A DNA stretch of 64,000 nucleotides, from positions 14,961,837 through 15,025,836 of the forward strand of contig NC_087073.1 of assembly GCF_026151205.1 (NCBI RefSeq). The letters run 5' to 3'. Each line of letters begins with the position of its first letter. Positions within the stretch are counted from its first letter, which is position 1. The notes beneath the pieces were generated by a model. It had not been told where the DNA came from. It saw only the letters and a program-made list of their open reading frames with translations, and did not search any database. Below, piece after piece: positions 1 through 12,135 of this stretch. A program made the position numbers and the translations under genes. Source of the stretch: Bolinopsis microptera (Eukaryota > Ctenophora > Tentaculata > Lobata > Bolinopsidae).

Positions 1-75
1 CGTCACATTTACCTAATTAGGGCCTAATATGCAGGTATATCAAATCTCTTGCACAAAACGAGCTAATTAAGGAAG

Positions 76-1128
76 GGGGGGGGGGGGGGGGGGGGGGCGG
101 GGGAGGGGGCCAATGGGTATATTTTTGTGAAACTTGATTTCGAGATAGCAGTTGATCAACAAACTAGGACCAGTGACCGAACTTTTGAGGGGTCCCGGAC
201 CCTAACCGCCAAACGGTGCTCGCGGGGCAGCCACGCTCATATTCAAGGTCCAAATTAGGCCCAATTTAGCCAAATACCCCAAAAATGCCCAAAACCCAGG
301 TTTAAGTTTCTCTTCTTGCAGCTAGTGGTCTCCTGAACTCGTATATGAAATTTCATTAAGATTGGACAAAAAATGACTGAGTAATGAGCCAAAAACTATA
401 TGCCCATATTTGGGGCATACGCACCAAATCTGGTAGATTTCGTTCCATAAATTGGTCAAATATCAAATTTTTGAATGAGACTTATTTTATATGAAAGGTA
501 AGGCTAAACTACATATTCTTTGTGAGTTATAGCTTTATATCTGTTTAAATGTGGATACTAAGGCGAAAATACCCCAAAAAATGAACAAAATTAATGAAAT
601 CAATTCCGCGAATATCGCGAATGAAGATAATATAAGGGCAATTTTGTTCATTTTTTGAGGTATTTTCGCCTTAGTATCCACATTTAAACAGATATAAAGC
701 TATAACTCACAAAGAATATGTAGTTTAGCCTTACCTTTCATATAAAGTAAGTCTCATTCAAAAATTTGATATTTTACCAATTTATGGGACGAAATCTACC
801 AAATTTGGTGCGTATGCCCCAAATATGGGCATATAGTTTTTGGCTCATTACTCAGTCATTTTTTGTCCAATCTTAATGAAATTTCATATACGAGTTCAGG
901 AGACCACTAGCTGCAAGTAGAGCACTTTAAACCTGGGTTTTGGGCATGTTCAGGGTATTTGGCTAAATTGGGCATAATTTGGACCAAATATGGGCGTGGC
1001 TGCCCCGCCAGCACCGTTTGGCGGTTTGGGTCCGGGACCCTTCAAAAGTTCGGTCACTGGTCCTAGTTTGTTATCTCGAAATCAAGTTTCACAAAAATAT
1101 ACCCATTGGCCCCCCCGGCCCCTCCTTA
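76..1128. repeat. 1.05-kb palindromic (inverted-repeat) element
   Basis: Two arms of about 490-500 bp (roughly 97-592 and 641-1128) are near-perfect reverse complements around a 48-bp spacer that itself contains TCGCGA-type self-complementary sequence. Matched landmarks include the inner GAACAAAATT / AATTTTGTTC pair and the outer GACCAGTGACCGAAC / GTTCGGTCACTGGTC pair. The outer left end carries a poly-G run (75-97), mirrored by a C-rich stretch near 1110-1125. No coding capacity is visible. The form fits a foldback element or a MITE; no clear target duplication was found. Confidence 0.8.
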
Positions 1129-1317
1129 CCTAAAAGTTTTGGAGAAAAGAAGAGGCCCGGTATATCGATGTACCCGGAATAGAGAGGCACGGCATATCAA
1201 GGTACTCGGTATAGATAGGCACGATATACGATATACGATATAGATAGGTTTGGAGTAAGGATATGGGCCATCTAGCAGTACGTAACGTAGTTTTCCTTAT
1301 ATTATTATTGATATTTC

Positions 1318-1800
1318 ATGTTAATTGGGTTAATCAATCGATCTTGCTTATCAAATATTGAAAACTACTTACTTACTTGTACTTGTAACGGTCTCCTCAA
1401 TCATTCGAGTGGCCGGCCTCTGGTATACGTTGTCTCATATCTCAGTCTGGCTAATGTCCGCCACTTTTTCCCATCTCCTGCTGAAATGATGATGTTTCTG
1501 ATGTTGGGGCCTTCTTTAACACAGTCGAGCCAAAACTTTCGAGGTCTACCTCTGGATCTTTTTCCATGTGCTGGTTTCCACTGCAGCAATTTATTGGGCA
1601 GCTGTTCTTGAGGCATACTTGCCACTTGTCTAAACTACCACAGTCTGTTGCAAGAGATGAAGGTTTCAACATACCCTCACGCTGTAGAACTGTTTCATTG
1701 CTTGTCTTCATGAACAACTTGATGTGTAGAATCCTCCTCAGACACCGCTGATAGAACGTCTCTACAAGGTGCATATGGCTTTTGATGGTCGGCCATGTCT
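1318..1800 (-). pseudogene. LINE-type reverse transcriptase C-terminal remnant
   Basis: Two overlapping minus-strand reading frames carry the familiar tail of many invertebrate non-LTR elements: a QRCLRRILHIK-type segment (around 1690-1770) in one frame and a GKRSRGRPRKFWLDCVKEG segment (around 1490-1570) in another. Reading therefore needs a frameshift, so the copy is dead. A related C-terminal piece lies on the plus strand at 10310-10440, and the two share the closing segment GGCCACTCGAATGATTGAGG in opposite orientations. Family assignment beyond 'LINE' is not possible here. Confidence 0.6.
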
Positions 1801-2670
1801 CACTTTCACAGAACTAGGGCATTTGTTATTATTTGGATAGAAGCAAAATGCTAAAATCAAAAATATGAACAAAATTTCTTTTTGCGGCACAAATTGGACG
1901 AAAAAAATTCCCCGTAAAAATGAATGGTTTTACAGTAATATCTGACTAGATATTATTTGTTTATATATTAAATTTATATATTATATCTATAAACTGCAAA
2001 TTTTAAAATCAGATCATCAAACCAAATCATTAAACCATCAAGAATCATAATTACATTAATCTGATTAATATATCTACTCAATCTGTGCAAAATTGAAAAA
2101 CAAGACGTTGTGAGAAAGAAGCACCATTTTGAACATAATGTTAATGTCTCGAATAATTTTTAACATAAAAAAATGTATCTGGGAACCACTACCAATTTCG
2201 CCATTTGCAATTCTGGGAATGACGAAAATGACAAGGAAACTCTTTCCAGTTTGGAAACCGAAATCGGATAAGATTACGATAGTAATCAGTAACAGTGAGT
2301 CCTACATCAAGAAATACAGCATATTGGTAGATGATCTGCGAGAAAATTTTGGATTTTCTAGGAAATTTGGTGCCAAAGAGGAAATCTTTGACACACTGAC
2401 CTTTTTTTTCGTTATAAATATGTTTTAGGTCATAAGGGAATTTTTAGGGGGAAACATTGGACTGCGAGGAAATTTAAAACTTTCTAGATGTGGGCACAGA
2501 GTTTAGTAATAATTCAATTGACGTAATCGGAATACTGTATAAATATTGTATAAACATTAAACATCTCAAATTTAAGCTAAAACATTAAAAATTAATTTGT
2601 TTCATAACAATTGTCAAACAGCCTACAATAAAATTCTCACATTTTGTAGAAGCGGCTCTCATTTTTCAGT
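1801..2670. other. intergenic DNA downstream of LDHD, nothing recognised
   Basis: AT-rich sequence without a convincing reading frame. It contains the 3' flank of LDHD, whose stop codon is at 2671-2673 on the minus strand. Confidence 0.5.
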
Positions 2671-5600
2671 CTATAAAAGGTGATCCAAATCAATGACTTT
2701 CCCTGGATTCATGATCAGCAGTGGATCCAGAGACTTTTTAACAACTTTCATGGTATCGTACGCTCCAGCTCCAACCTCTTTGATTAATAATTCCCTTTTC
2801 CCAAGCCCGATCCCATGTTCCCCCGTACAGCTGCCACCATATGACTGGGCTGTAAGGGCCAGTCTGCGGCTGAAGTCCTTAATACGAGCCATCTCGGCAT
2901 CATTGTTCTGAAGTAATGAATTCTGAATAAATCTAAGATAGACAAAATGGAAATTAATGAGATCTCCGTGGTCACTTCGGCCTTTCGGCCAGGAAGTTGT
3001 AGGTTGACAGACGACTAAACCTTTTAGTAAAGAAACGGAGCTGTCTGGGTTTTCTGGAAAACTCATGGGATAATTCGTGCTCTCCAACACAGATTAAGGG
3101 CTGATAGAATTTGGAATGGCTAGATCTCTGATTGATCTCAAATATGATGTTCTACGGAACCGTTGTAATTCTGGAGGCACAATCAATCTCGATTTAATGT
3201 TTACCTTGCAAGACATATTTATGTTCGACATAATTCCGGTGATTTAAATGATTTGGGAGTTCGAAAATATGGGTTTTTTCCCGATTCATTTGGGGATTTT
3301 TTTATTTTATCTTTATTTTACAAAATCAAGGCTAAATTGTAAACAACCAACTTGAAATTTTACAAAATTAATTCAATTTAATCGAGAATGACTCGGACCG
3401 AAAATTTTCTAAGACAAAATTTTTCAAAGTTTTTCTGGAAACTAATTTTGTCATGTTTCATGCTACCCTGATCATTCTGAGCCGAAAATAATTTTTTCGG
3501 TTTTCGAAGTCCGCACCTACCCTTCGATATACGATTTTGGACTCGAGGGTTTCCCTTGTAATGCGATCTCGGAAAGCAGGCCTCCTCTTCGCAATACGAG
3601 CTCGAAAGCGGGAGCTCTGCTTTCAGAGGTACGTATCAAGAATGACTCAGACCGAAAATTTTCTAAGTCAAAATTTTTCAAAGTTTTTCTGGAAATTACT
3701 TTTGTTCATGTTTCATGCTACCCTGATCATTATGAGCCAAAAATATTTATTTCGGTTTTCGAAGTTCGATATACGATTTTGGACTCGAGGGTTCCCCTTT
3801 GTAATGCGATCTCGGAAGGCAGGCCTCCCCTTCACAATACGAGCTCGGAAGCGGGAGCTCTGCTTTCAGAGTTACGTATCGAGAATGACTCGGACCGAAA
3901 ATTTTCTAAGTCACAAATTTTCAAAGTTTTCTTGGAAACTACTTTTGGCTTTTTCCCCACTTTTGTTCATGTTTCATGCTACCCTGATCATTCTGAGCCG
4001 GACATATATTTTTCGGTGTTTTGAAGTCCATACCTACATTTGGAAGGTTGTGGATGTGATACTGATTGGTTTCATATACAGGGAAATCCGTCTGAAAAAA
4101 TCGATCTGCTGACACACTAAGCTTTCAGAGAATTTTTGACGTTTTTGAGTCCCATTAGGTGCCCTTTATGGCTGACCAACTTTTCCAAACTTTTCCACGT
4201 GTCTTAAGGCCACTTTTTGCCACTTTACCACTTTTTACCACCTTTCTTGTTTGTCGAATATATTTAGTTGTGAACATCGTAAAAGGTTGCAAATCAATCG
4301 AATGTGTTCATATTATCAGGAAGAAAAACTTTTGTTCCAACAATTTTTACGACAGATACAGATAATAAGTTAATTGGATAATTATCAATTAACCAATTAG
4401 CAAAATTCTAAAAATTTTTATTGGCTAAAAATGATCGGAATAGCTTAAAACACGGAGAAAAGTAGTTTTTAGAAAAAATTTGAAAATTTTTTACTTACAT
4501 TTTTTTTTCGAGACTTTTCGTGATAAAATTGCATGAAACGCGGAGAAAAATGATTTTCAAAAAAAATTTAGTCAATTTTTAGTTTCAAGAATACTTAAAT
4601 CACCAATATTTGTAGTTGGAGTTCAGTAAATCTCGGCAGATTTTAGTAATAATCAGGAATTACTAACTCTAAGTGGAATGGTCTGAAACTGAAAATCGTT
4701 AAGTTTAACCATACGATCGCGATATAAGAGTTTCATAACTAATTACAATACAGCCTTATCGATTTTCACAGAAACTGCATCAATGGCACAGTCAAGATCG
4801 AAACGATAGCCTGCTGTACTGTAATTTTATTGATTTCAATGATGAATCAGTGGGGTTAAGATAATCACATTTGTAATAAATAAAACCTCTCTGTACCGTC
4901 AGTTGTGCTAATCTAAACCGGCCTACCTGTATTACCAGACCTCTTCTTTTCCTCAACAATCAAACCGAGTTGTTCATAACGCATTTGGTGGGTGATGTAA
5001 ACTAAGTAGTAATACATATCGAGCTATATTCAATCACAATACGACACAGTACGTGTATATTATATGGCTCTTAATGAGGTTTATGAAACGCTTTATACCG
5101 TGGGAAACCCGGTATAGAGAGGTTTTACAGTTTATCACAAAAACGTCTACTTGGTCTCATGGCTACAGTTCGAAGAAGGGCAAGAACAGATCAGGGAAAC
5201 TGAGGAACAGCCAGGTCCAGGAAGCAAGTGTAAATACACCTTCCAACATCTACTGTGACTGTTTTGTATTGTACTGCATACCGCTTCATTTGCGGGATAC
5301 CTCAAATCACCCCCATATGTCAGGGTCGGTTAAAAGTAAAATCAACAAGAGTAAAATACGGGAAAGGGTAAGATTTAGATACGAGTACAGTGTCGGGCAA
5401 GGGGTAGTAAAGAACCGGTAATAATTAATTCAGTGAAATGTTCCACGAGAGTCAGGATATTTTGGAAATTGCTAATAGAGACAGATCCTGATCGGGAAGG
5501 ATTGTTAATGTTATTGAGGATGTTGATTTGAAATCCGGATGTCGTGAAGTAAAAATACAGGTTCTTCCCGCAGGATATTCGGGGCCCATGATGATCAGCT

Positions 5601-8600
5601 CGGGATTTATGTGGGACAGATCGAAGACTGACAACTGAACCCAATTGAACCTAGTTCCCACTAACCAATCAGCTTAATTGGTTAGGGTTAGGGTTAGGGT
5701 TAGAGTTAGGCTTAATCTAAATGTCTAAATTGGGTTCAGTTGTCCGGTAGCCCGCTCTTGCGAGTTGACATTCTAAGCTTTCTGGTCTTTTCTTGCCTTC
5801 TTTGAGCTGTCAAAGAGCCATGAGACCAAGTAGACGTTTTCGTGATAAACTGTAAAACCTCTCCATATCGGGCCTCTCACGGGAGAAACGAGAAGTGTAC
5901 GGTATAGAACGTTTCATATACCTCATCAAGGGCCATAATATAATATAAACGTGTTGCATTGTGTCGTATTGTGATTGAATATAGCTCGATATGTATTACT
6001 ACTTAGTTTACATCACCCACAAAATGCGATATGAACAACTCGGTTTGATTGTTGAGGAAAAGAAGAGGTCTGGTAATACAGGTAGGCCGGTTTAGATTAG
6101 CACAATTGACGGTACAGAGAGGTTTTATTTATTACAAATGTGATTATCTTAACCCCACTGATTCATCATTGAAATCAATAAAATGACAGTACAGCAGGCT
6201 ATCGTTTCGATCTTGACTGTGCCATTGGTGCAGTTTCTGTGAAAATCGATAAGGCTGTATTGTAATTAGTTATGAAACTCTTATATCGCGATCGTATGGT
6301 TAAACTTAACGTTTTTCAGTTTCAGACCTTTCCACTTAGAGTTAGAAATTCCTGATTATTACTAGAATCTGCCGAGATTCACTGAACTCCAACTACAAAT
6401 ATTGGTGATTTAAGTATTCTTGAAACGAAAAATTGACTAAGTTTTTTTTGAAAATCATTTTTCTCCGCGTTTCATGCAATTTTATCACTTTTGGCGGAAA
6501 AAAATATTTTGAATTTTCGAAATTTTTCGAAGTCTCGAAAAAAAAATGTAGGTGAAAAATTTTTAATTTTTTTCTAAAAACTACTTTTCTCCGTGTTTTA
6601 AGCTATTCCGATCATTTTTAGCCAATAAAAAATTTTTAGAATTTTGCTAATTGGTTAATTGATAATTATCCAATTAACTTATTATCTGTCGTAAAAATTG
6701 TTGGAACAAAAGTTTTTCTTCCTGATAATATGAACACATTCGATTGATTTGCAACCTTTTACGATGTTCACAACTAAAGATATTCGACTAACAAGAAAGG
6801 TGGTAAAAAGTGGTAAAGTGGCAAAAAGTGGCCTTAAGACACGTGGAAAAGTTTGGAAAAGTTGATAAGCCATAAAGGGCACCTAATGGAACTCAAAAAC
6901 GTCAAAAATCCTCTGAAAGCTTCGTGTGTCAGCAGATCGATTTTTTCAGACGGATATTCATTATTCATATATATATTCATGTACTAATTATAGAAAACGT
7001 GATATTTGGCCCACAGATTTGAAGGAAAATACGCAAATTTGGTCCTCAGATTTAAAGGAAAATGCGCAATTTGACGAAAAAATCGCGATACCGCACATGC
7101 TGCAATTTCCTTTTGTCCTTACCCTCGAAATTTATGCTTTGGCGCGAAGCGCCAAAAAATTTAGGCTGTGGTGGAAGCACCAACAAATATTTAGAATTTG
7201 GCCCCCCTATGAAGAAAATCATTCCTACACCTCTGTTCAATTATCATATCAAATGTTTCTTAAAATTTTTGAGTTCGTACTTCAATCAATGAAATTTTAC
7301 AAAACTTTCAGGAAATTTAAGTTTGACCCCATATCTATGTTATCTGTAATTTTGGTCGTTTGGTGTAATTCTAAGACAAATTACGTGAGTTACTAAAGGG
7401 TTGCGTGTGGGCAGTTACTTCTGGGCCACCCTGTACTATTTTAACTAGTTTATTACTCGTATGTATAACATAATTAATAATATGTCAGTATAAATATCAC
7501 CTTCCTGATGTTCTATGTAAATTTATAAAACCCAAATAGTCCAAAAAATATGGTTATTTTTTTCTCCGAAAAACCACAGACTTTCGTACCATTTAAATAT
7601 GTCTCGTAAGTTATATGAATCATGATCATCAGGTTTATGATAAAAACCAGGCCACGTACAGACGACCATATCAAGAGAATAGTACAAACCTGATCACTAA
7701 GAAGGAAGCAGTGAAAGTTGCCGTCGCCAACATGGCCAACAATAGGGCAAGGAACCTCCATTTCCTCGGCCAAACTGTGACAATAAAGTACTGTCTCAGG
7801 TAAGTGAGACACGGGTACCACCACGTCGGTACTGTACGCGTGCTTGCCGGGGTACGTCGCCTTGATGGCGTACCAGCAGTTGTGCCGTGCTTTCCACAAC
7901 CGCTCCCGCTCGGAGTGCTCTGTGGCCCAGCTAAAGTTCTCTCCTCCGTTTCCTACACACAACTCCTCTGCTAACATCGCCTGCTCTTCTACTCCTGACT
8001 GCGCCAGGATTGGTCATTAGCTGGAACTGTGAAATCTTAATGGATCAGTCAACTGTTTACAATTCTGAAATACAAAGTATAGTACAAAGTACAATCTTTT
8101 GTAATACCAGAACTGCCCGGGTAAGAATAAGATTCGCAATCACTCACCGGTGATCCAATAAACTCTAAAAACAGAGTGGGAGCTTCCTTCAAGTCGAGGT
8201 TGCTAAACTGATTACAAGCTCTGATCATGTCAACATTAAGGTATTCTATCCGAGCCATGGGCAGGCCACACTGCAGGATCTGTACCACAGTGTCCACTGC
8301 GTTCTGCACTGTGTCGAAAGAGGAAATGGCTGCAGCTGTCGCTTCAGGAATACCGTGTAGACGGACTGTAGCTTGTGTTATCACCCCTGAGATAAGGGGT
8401 GTTAACTAGGGGGATTTGACTGTGGTAGTGGTAGCGAGGTCAGTTTTAAGAAAATCATAAACTGAGATAGGGACAATTTTGTTCAATTTTAGTGGTCTTA
8501 ATTTGGCCTTAGTTTTTACAGTTTAATTGATTTTAGAATTCAAATTTACACAGGAATACATCAAAAATATTAAATAATTTAAATAACCTCTAATCTGCTG

Positions 8601-10964
8601 TGCCGGACATTCAAATCAGTTCAAAGCACTTATTATTAGAATGCCCTTTAAGGAATTAAATCGGTGTGGGATACTGAAGGGAAAGGAAGCAGTTCTAACG
8701 AGCTCTTCTCAAACACAAGGATATAACCTGTGAACTCGGCTAGTATATATGAAACATTTGTCATGGAGTTGTAGAGGGAGTTATGTGCCTCGCCGGGCTA
8801 AAGTAGTGGATGACCTTGCTGTACGGCAAGTTAAACAAGGATCTGAAACTACTAGGTTCCGTACAGACTCAACTCTGCACCCGTGTCAATATGTTCATCA
8901 TATGCAAGCCTCTTGATTTATAACCCATTTTTTATCAAATCTGGCTAAAAATAAGCTTAGAATAGGGCATATTGGGGTGATGTTGCATAATTAGGCCAAA
9001 TAAAAATAACTATTATTGATAATAATAATAATTGCTAGTTAAACTTAATTTCGAGATAACAATTTAAGTTCTACAAAATTTAGGCTGAACACTGAATAAT
9101 GTGTATTGATTGGAAGATTTGAATAATGACTGAAATTAACTGGACATCTAATCAATATGTACATGATTTGCAGATTGTACCTTTATTTACCTAAGGTTCC
9201 CTCGGAACCAACGAACAGATTAGTCAGATTATAGCCGCAGCTTGTCTTCTTCGGTCTGCGCCCCTCACCTGCCGTGTGCACAACAGTGCCTGTTAAAGGA
9301 ATTACTCATTCAGTCACCACTCACCAATCACCATTCACCTGATATTCTCCATCAGCTGATATATCAATTCCAAAAGTCCAAATCTCGTATAGTTCATCTC
9401 GTCTAGTACTTGTTATGAACGTATATAAATGCAAAACTAGACTGATACTGCAGTACTTCATGAAATGTGCCTAATTCTCCCTACCATCTGCAAGAACCAC
9501 CTCCATATTCAGCACATTCTCTCTCATGGTACCGTACCTAACTGCGTTTGTTCCACTTGCACTCGTCGAGCACATTCCACATACTGACGCTCCTGCTCCT
9601 AGAAATAATTGGGCTTTTAAGAGTGTGTCATCCTTTCATTAAAAGATTCTTTATTGATCAGCACTCTATTTATATTAGAATACATTGTATGTTGGAATAC
9701 AAACTTTTGTGTTGACCTTCCACACTCATATTTATAAAAATAAATAAAAGAAAATATAATATTTACAAAACTTTCCAAACTCCCGGCCCTAAGATATCGA
9801 TGTAAAAAGAAACCGAAAAATATCCGATAACATTTGTTTTGCAACTGACCAGGATCAATAGGGAAATGAAGGCCGTCAGCTCTTATCCAGTCGTTCAGCT
9901 GGTGACGAGTAACACCACCTCTCACAGTAGCGTCAAAATCAGACTGGTTTACCTCTACTATTTCAGTCATTTTGTGCATTGCTATACACAGACCTCCATA
10001 CACTGCACCAACCCCTCCTTCAAAACCTGAGTTCAGCGGTGTTTAACCTATTTGGCTTTGATCTATTTGTCTGGCAACCGAAAAGAAGATCGGATCATAC
10101 TCAGAGCTGTTTCCGGTTATTCAACAGTCGATTTGTAAAATAACTCATTTGGAACGACAAAATGGTAGCAAAGTGACGCACACAATAGACATGCCATATC
10201 ACACTATGAAACGTGACTAATGAACGTGACTTTCTCGGTTCTCCGGAAAATATCTGCTCCAAATAATGACGCACACATTTTTCCTGCGTTTACAGGAAAC
10301 ACTGACATAGACCTAAAAGGAGCGAGCGAGATGGCTAGTGACCGCAAATTTTGGAGGGAGATGATACGTCACAAACGGGAGTTCATTGGTGCAGGCCACT
10401 CGAATGATTGAGGAGACCTAATCAAGTACAAGTAAGTACATTTTTCTTGTGTTTTTTTTACAGACTGTGTCTTGGTTTAATCAGTGTGTCCTGTAGTTCC
10501 TCTTTACCTGTGCCGGTGCCGAATGGTATGACAGGTATTCTGTGACTGTGACAAATCTTCATGATCTCAGATACGTGAGGTGTAGTGAGGGGGGTCACGA
10601 CAGCGTCTGGTGCACGGGTAGGGTGGAATGACTCGTCTGTTCCATGCAGATTCCTGGCTGCGGTAAAGTATGTGGTGAGAGGCGAGAGAGGCTGGTTATA
10701 GGCATGGAGGTTTGAGAGAAACCCAAATGTTAGGGGTAAAAAAGCTGAAAAAACACTCAGAGTTCATAACGATACCTCCCAAGTTAAAATAATTGAGATC
10801 GTAAAACCTTATTGAAAGTTAAACACGTTACCTGATTCCGAGGTGGTAATATTTCCAGGTCCCACGATCCCGCTAATAAGTGACACTATTCTTTCATCAA
10901 CCTTTCCAAAGCTCGAAAAACTCCTCACTGTCGATTTTGCCCAAGCTGCCGGTAATCTGAACAT
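2671..10964 (-). CDS. LDHD: D-lactate dehydrogenase, FAD-dependent, mitochondrial (8 exons, 485 aa)
   Basis: Coding exons in order: 10832-10964, 10508-10657, 9850-10026, 9485-9598, 9191-9289, 8148-8386, 7690-7998, 2671-2907 (1458 nt). The enzyme oxidises D-lactate and related D-2-hydroxyacids to 2-oxoacids, in animals at the inner mitochondrial membrane. An amphipathic, Arg/Ser-rich start ([10 protein letters not shown]...) fits a mitochondrial presequence. The FAD-binding PCMH core carries PFGTGTGFEGG, FPIDPG and [12 protein letters not shown]; the C-terminal FAD-linked oxidase domain carries [18 protein letters not shown] and [11 protein letters not shown]. The length is normal for the family. 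The start at 10964 was chosen as the first ATG in the frame; the reading frame runs upstream to 11012 without another ATG. The exon 2 acceptor was chosen over an upstream CAG because it restores the family spacing. The last intron (2908-7689) is a transposon graveyard. All catalytic-region motifs look intact. Confidence 0.93.
3382..4035 (+). repeat. ~250-bp tandem repeat, 2.6 copies
   Basis: Direct copies begin with AATGACTCGGACCGAAAATT-like sequence at 3387, 3641 and 3883 (periods 254 and 242 bp). Each contains a GAGCTCG...GGGAGCTCTG segment. The repeat keeps an open plus-strand frame (3537-4112), but this reflects the repeat itself, not a recognisable protein. It lies in the last intron of LDHD, directly next to the large palindrome. 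Confidence 0.8.
4081..6955. repeat. 2.9-kb palindromic element with ~1.1-kb arms
   Basis: The left arm (about 4081-5190) and the right arm (about 5815-6955) are reverse complements with few mismatches. Outer ends match as AATCGATCTGCTGACACAC / GTGTGTCAGCAGATCGATT; inner ends match around the sequence ATGGTCTCATGGC-like near 5160 and its complement near 5820. The roughly 620-bp loop contains a second small inverted repeat enclosing TTAGGG units. No transposase is visible. It lies entirely within the last LDHD intron. A foldback transposon or an inverted duplication would both explain it. Confidence 0.85.
5630..5744. repeat. small hairpin enclosing interstitial TTAGGG repeats
   Basis: Perfect 17-bp arms, 5630-5646 and 5728-5744 (GACAACTGAACCCAATT and its complement), enclose three TTAGGG units (5682-5702) followed by TTAGAG and TTAGGC variants. 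This sits in the loop of the larger palindrome. TTAGGG is the usual metazoan telomere unit; three copies here is an interstitial trace, not a telomere. Confidence 0.75.
6960..7435 (-). mobile_element. mariner-like MITE end (TACAGGGTGGCCC family)
   Basis: Reading the minus strand from 7435 gives TACAGGGTGGCCCAGAAG and continues in near-identity with the plus strand from 49004 for well over 100 bp. The terminus resembles IS630/Tc1/mariner ends, which begin CAGGGTG after a TA target. The opposite end was not located, so the left boundary is approximate. Confidence 0.55.
10310..10440 (+). pseudogene. LINE C-terminal fragment in LDHD intron
   Basis: A short plus-strand frame encodes [18 protein letters not shown] followed by IGAGHSND and a stop, the typical extreme C terminus of an invertebrate non-LTR retrotransposon. 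It shares its closing segment with the inverted copy at 1395-1415. It lies between LDHD exons 2 and 3, antisense to the gene. Confidence 0.5.
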
Positions 10965-11012
10965 TCTATTACTGGAAGTCAATATTAAAAGCGAGAACGA
11001 TTCAAACCTCAA

Positions 11013-11364
11013 AATCGATTACTATACCCGATCATTAGGCTTAGTGGACCGTTTGGGTAGCGTAAAATTTACAGAGTCCGTGACTTTGCCAGGTGTTTTA
11101 TGGTCTAGCTGGAACTCACAACCTTCCGGTGGCTAGCCATGTGTGCTGCACTTCTGTTGCAAATAATGTTCCAAATCTCTCCGTTACGGAAAAATCCTAG
11201 TATACGATAAATACAGTATACAGTATACACTATACAAACATAGGTAATGTAACAATAAGATGCACGATGGACAATGAGAATTCAATTATGTTTCCATAAA
11301 TCAACAGAGATCATTAGAATTGTAGCAATTCCACACTTTGAGGAAATACCACCAAAACTAAATA
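11013..11364. other. LDHD 5' flank / MAD2L2 3' flank
   Basis: About 350 bp between the LDHD start and the MAD2L2 stop, both genes on the minus strand. It must hold the LDHD promoter. A run of GTATAC-like steps (11198-11240) is visible, but no named element is. Confidence 0.4.
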
Positions 11365-11946
11365 TCATATCCGATGAGTGGACTGCACTCTGACAAGCCC
11401 AACATCAGTGAACAGTAAGGGTTGCACTACCAAACTGGCAACATCGAGTTCTGCCACACTCTCATCACACCACCCACTCATCTGGCATCCAGCCAACTCA
11501 CTTGTCTTAACACTTACACTAAACGTTCTCTTCTCAGAGAGTTCACTGTCCTGCTTACTGTCACTGTTTAAAACACTAACTATATGACCTCTGAAGGAGT
11601 CTTTGCAGGAAGATAGCACTTTTTCTGGAGGCTCGTTATCAGATTGGGAGTCAATTTCATCAGGGTACGAAACAGTAAGAGCGAACGATTCCTGGATCTT
11701 CAGTTCTAGGGAGATGTTAACAGTGAGACTGTGGATGGCTTGCTGGCGGAGTTGTGGTTGAAGGGATAAAACAAGAGTTCTGATGTAATTGTTAAGAGGG
11801 GGGAAAGTGGACTGTTTAACTGAGACGTTGTATTTGTAGCGGGATCTGAATATTTGAGAGGGGTAGAGATTAGCTCTGTAGATAACGTTGTGCAGCCATA
11901 CTTCTATAAACTCGATCAGGATTTCTTGTAGAATATCACTTGACAT
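11365..11946 (-). CDS. MAD2L2: REV7 / MAD2L2 HORMA-domain protein (single exon, 193 aa)
   Basis: REV7 is the adaptor subunit of translesion DNA polymerase zeta, binding REV3 and REV1, and also acts in shieldin and as an inhibitor of the anaphase-promoting complex. The protein reads as one HORMA domain. Near its N terminus the order EFIEVWLHNVIYRANLYP, then QIFRSRYKYNVSVKQS, then NNYIRTLVLSL, is the characteristic REV7 beginning. Its end matches the family's C-terminal 'safety-belt' region (QPLLFTDVGLVRVQS). The first in-frame ATG is at 11946; the frame is open to 12000 but only with a TTG, and an in-frame stop lies just before that. The length is close to the vertebrate protein (about 211). 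There are no introns, unlike the neighbouring genes, so a retroposed origin is possible, although the frame is intact. Confidence 0.85.
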   Translation of the reverse strand: MSSDILQEILIEFIEVWLHNVIYRANLYPSQIFRSRYKYNVSVKQSTFPPLNNYIRTLVLSLQPQLRQQAIHSLTVNISLELKIQESFALTVSYPDEIDSQSDNEPPEKVLSSCKDSFRGHIVSVLNSDSKQDSELSEKRTFSVSVKTSELAGCQMSGWCDESVAELDVASLVVQPLLFTDVGLVRVQSTHRI

Positions 11947-12135
11947 CTCTATTCTAGGTAGGGATTCTTTTAATGTAATATTGAATTGAAAATTATCCAA
12001 TGATTAACATTCATGACAGAAGGGATTGTAGCGAATAGGGTCGTTAATTTTTAAATTATTTCGAAGAATTACAGTCTTTAAATCATATTTTTAAGTATTA
12101 TCGTTATGTCTGAAATAGTAATGAGGCGGCTAAAT

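Noticed and set aside
3537-4112. 191-codon open frame
   Set aside because: It is the read-through of the 250-bp tandem repeat. The protein repeats itself with no known domain and lies inside an LDHD intron.
5682-5702. Telomere or chromosome end
   Set aside because: Only three TTAGGG units plus variants, inside a hairpin in an intron; an interstitial trace.
10658-10770. Longer LDHD exon 2 using an upstream TTTTTTCAG acceptor
   Set aside because: It is phase-compatible but inserts about 25 residues with no counterpart in the family; the GCAG acceptor at 10658 gives exact family spacing.
11947-12000. N-terminal extension of MAD2L2 to 211 residues
   Set aside because: The length coincidence with the human protein is tempting, but the frame begins at TTG directly after an in-frame stop; the first ATG is 11946.
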